17,700 nucleotides of DNA, taken from the NCBI GenBank assembly GCA_002438785.1, contig DJQS01000021.1, positions 1-17,700 of the forward strand, given 5' to 3'. The notes below the pieces were generated by a model. The model saw only the letters and a list, made by a program, of their open reading frames with translations. It was not told the origin of the DNA and made no database searches. Source of the stretch: Caryophanales bacterium UBA6380. Lineage in GTDB: Bacteria > Bacillota_I > Bacilli_A > RFN20 > CAG-826. A program made the position numbers and the translations under genes. This document shows, piece by piece, positions 16,482 through 17,700 of the stretch; positions within the stretch are counted from its first letter, which is position 1, and each line of letters starts with the position of its first letter.

Positions 16482-17700
16482 ATGAAAAACGTAAAAATTA
16501 TTATATTAACTACTTTATTAGGATTTTGTATTAGTGGTTGTGATAATAAACTAGAAGGTGTTCAAAAAACTATTAATGATTTATATAATGAATTAAGTAA
16601 TAGCTATCGAGTTAGTGGAAGTATTAATGAAGTTTATAATAAAAAAGTTACTACTTCAACTTTTAATACATTTATTACTAATGATTCATATCACTATGAT
16701 GTAGTTAATGGTAATAAAGAAAAAGGCGAAGTAAATTATTTTAAAACTGAGGATAATTATGTCGGTGAATATTTATTAAATAAGGATAATGAAGTTACCT
16801 TAAATAAAGCAACAACAAGTGATGGAGATTATATGGGTTGGGCTTATGTTTCTAATCCATTTTTAGATAGTACGAGTGATTCATCTTTTTTTAGTAAAAA
16901 AGATGATAAAACATATTTTTTAGATTTTTCTAAAGATAATGATACCAATAATAATCGATATCAATCAGCTAGAAATTTTGTTAGTAAATTAGCTATATTA
17001 AATATTTCAGTTTTTGATACATTTACTTTAACTTTATCTAATTCAAATTTAACATCAATTTATATTAAATCTAAAGAAGTAAGTACAACTAATAATGTTA
17101 CCATTTATTATGAAGTTAATATGACTATTGATAGTGATAAAACTTTAAATAATGAAGCATATAAATTAGAGCCTCTTAAACATGAAGCATATCACGATGA
17201 TTTATTAAATGCTTTTAATTATATGTTTAATAATGGTTTTAGTGTTAAAAGAGTAGCTCTTGTTAATGGAACTAAATTTAAAAATATTGATGGTTATTTT
17301 AATAATAATCTTATATATTATGTTGATCCTAATAATAAAAGTGATTTTACTAGTTTAATATTAAAAGATGATGGAGTTCACACAATAATTTATGAAAATG
17401 ATACTTATTACTATGAAGAAGAAGTACTAAGTTATGATGATAATGAAATTAAATCATTATCATCATATTTACCAACTAGAGAAGTTCCAGTAGAAGGATT
17501 TATTTATAATAAAGAATCTAATAAATATGTATTAAAAACTAATAATTTAGTTAATGCTGATAAATTTACCTATTATTTTGATCCAATTATGGATCTAGAT
17601 GAAGCTAGTTATTCAATTATTTATGATGAAGTAGAATTAACTTTAGATGAAAATAAAAGAATAAGTGAAATTAAATCAATTTGTAATAATGATCAATCTG
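16482..17700 (+). CDS. Lipoprotein of unknown function, cut by the window end
   Basis: The frame is open from ATG 16482 to the window edge, giving 406 visible residues; the 3' end is missing. It starts MKNVKIIILTTLLGFCISGC, a lipoprotein signal peptide with lipobox ISGC and the lipidated Cys at 20. The mature part is rich in Asn, Asp, Tyr and Ser with many short strand-like stretches (for example YRVSGSINEVYNKKV, VTIYYEVNMTID, NKYVLKTNNLVN), so an extracellular beta-rich protein is likely. No family was recognised. It shares signal-peptide style and composition with the lipoprotein at 14696 but is longer and no clear homology is visible. GGAGA at 16472-16476 lies 5 nt before the ATG. It is divergent from the TetR gene and could be its target, which is inference from position only. 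Confidence 0.88.
   Translation, partial: MKNVKIIILTTLLGFCISGCDNKLEGVQKTINDLYNELSNSYRVSGSINEVYNKKVTTSTFNTFITNDSYHYDVVNGNKEKGEVNYFKTEDNYVGEYLLNKDNEVTLNKATTSDGDYMGWAYVSNPFLDSTSDSSFFSKKDDKTYFLDFSKDNDTNNNRYQSARNFVSKLAILNISVFDTFTLTLSNSNLTSIYIKSKEVSTTNNVTIYYEVNMTIDSDKTLNNEAYKLEPLKHEAYHDDLLNAFNYMFNNGFSVKRVALVNGTKFKNIDGYFNNNLIYYVDPNNKSDFTSLILKDDGVHTIIYENDTYYYEEEVLSYDDNEIKSLSSYLPTREVPVEGFIYNKESNKYVLKTNNLVNADKFTYYFDPIMDLDEASYSIIYDEVELTLDENKRISEIKSICNNDQS

Noticed and set aside
1..17700. Mycoplasma-type code (TGA as Trp) for this genome
   Set aside because: All Trp codons in the intact genes are TGG, no in-frame TGA occurs, and TGA is used as the GH36 stop.

Overview
The window comes from a very AT-rich genome, most likely a fermentative, anaerobic member of the Bacillota on the Bacilli/mollicute-related side (RF39-, Erysipelotrichia- or Acholeplasma-like gut lineages). 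This placement is inference from base composition, strong AAGGAG-type ribosome sites, Gram-positive lipoproteins, a GPH sugar symporter and a single-chain pyruvate:ferredoxin oxidoreductase. The standard code fits: every Trp in the intact genes is TGG, no in-frame TGA occurs, and the alpha-galactosidase ends in TGA.

Left edge (1-873): the window opens inside a CRISPR array. Positions 1-20 are the tail of one repeat, 21-50 a 30-nt spacer and 51-86 a full 36-nt terminal repeat. About 150 bp further on lies a heavily decayed SGNH/GDSL-hydrolase gene (239-873), with three frame changes, five in-frame stops and a missing middle.

Sugar operon (1004-9393): four tightly packed genes on the + strand, overlapping or 2 bp apart. 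They encode a GPH-family symporter, a GH13 alpha-glucosidase (oligo-1,6-glucosidase type), a GH36 alpha-galactosidase and a GH2 beta-galactosidase. None of the enzymes has a signal peptide, so oligosaccharides appear to be imported intact and hydrolysed in the cytoplasm to glucose and galactose. Raffinose-family sugars, isomalto-oligosaccharides and beta-galactosides are the natural candidates.

Middle (9453-14618): a MATE-family efflux transporter with its own possible promoter and a possible RNA structure over its ribosome site. It is followed by a full-length pyruvate:ferredoxin oxidoreductase (nifJ type) with a perfect -10 box, a palindrome inside the promoter spacer and a strong terminator. 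This enzyme would take pyruvate from glycolysis of the released sugars to acetyl-CoA and reduced ferredoxin.

Right part (14696-17700): two lipoprotein genes of unknown function on the + strand flank a TetR-family regulator on the - strand. The first lipoprotein and the regulator converge on one shared bidirectional terminator. The second lipoprotein runs off the window and is divergent from the regulator across a 282-bp intergenic region with inverted repeats.
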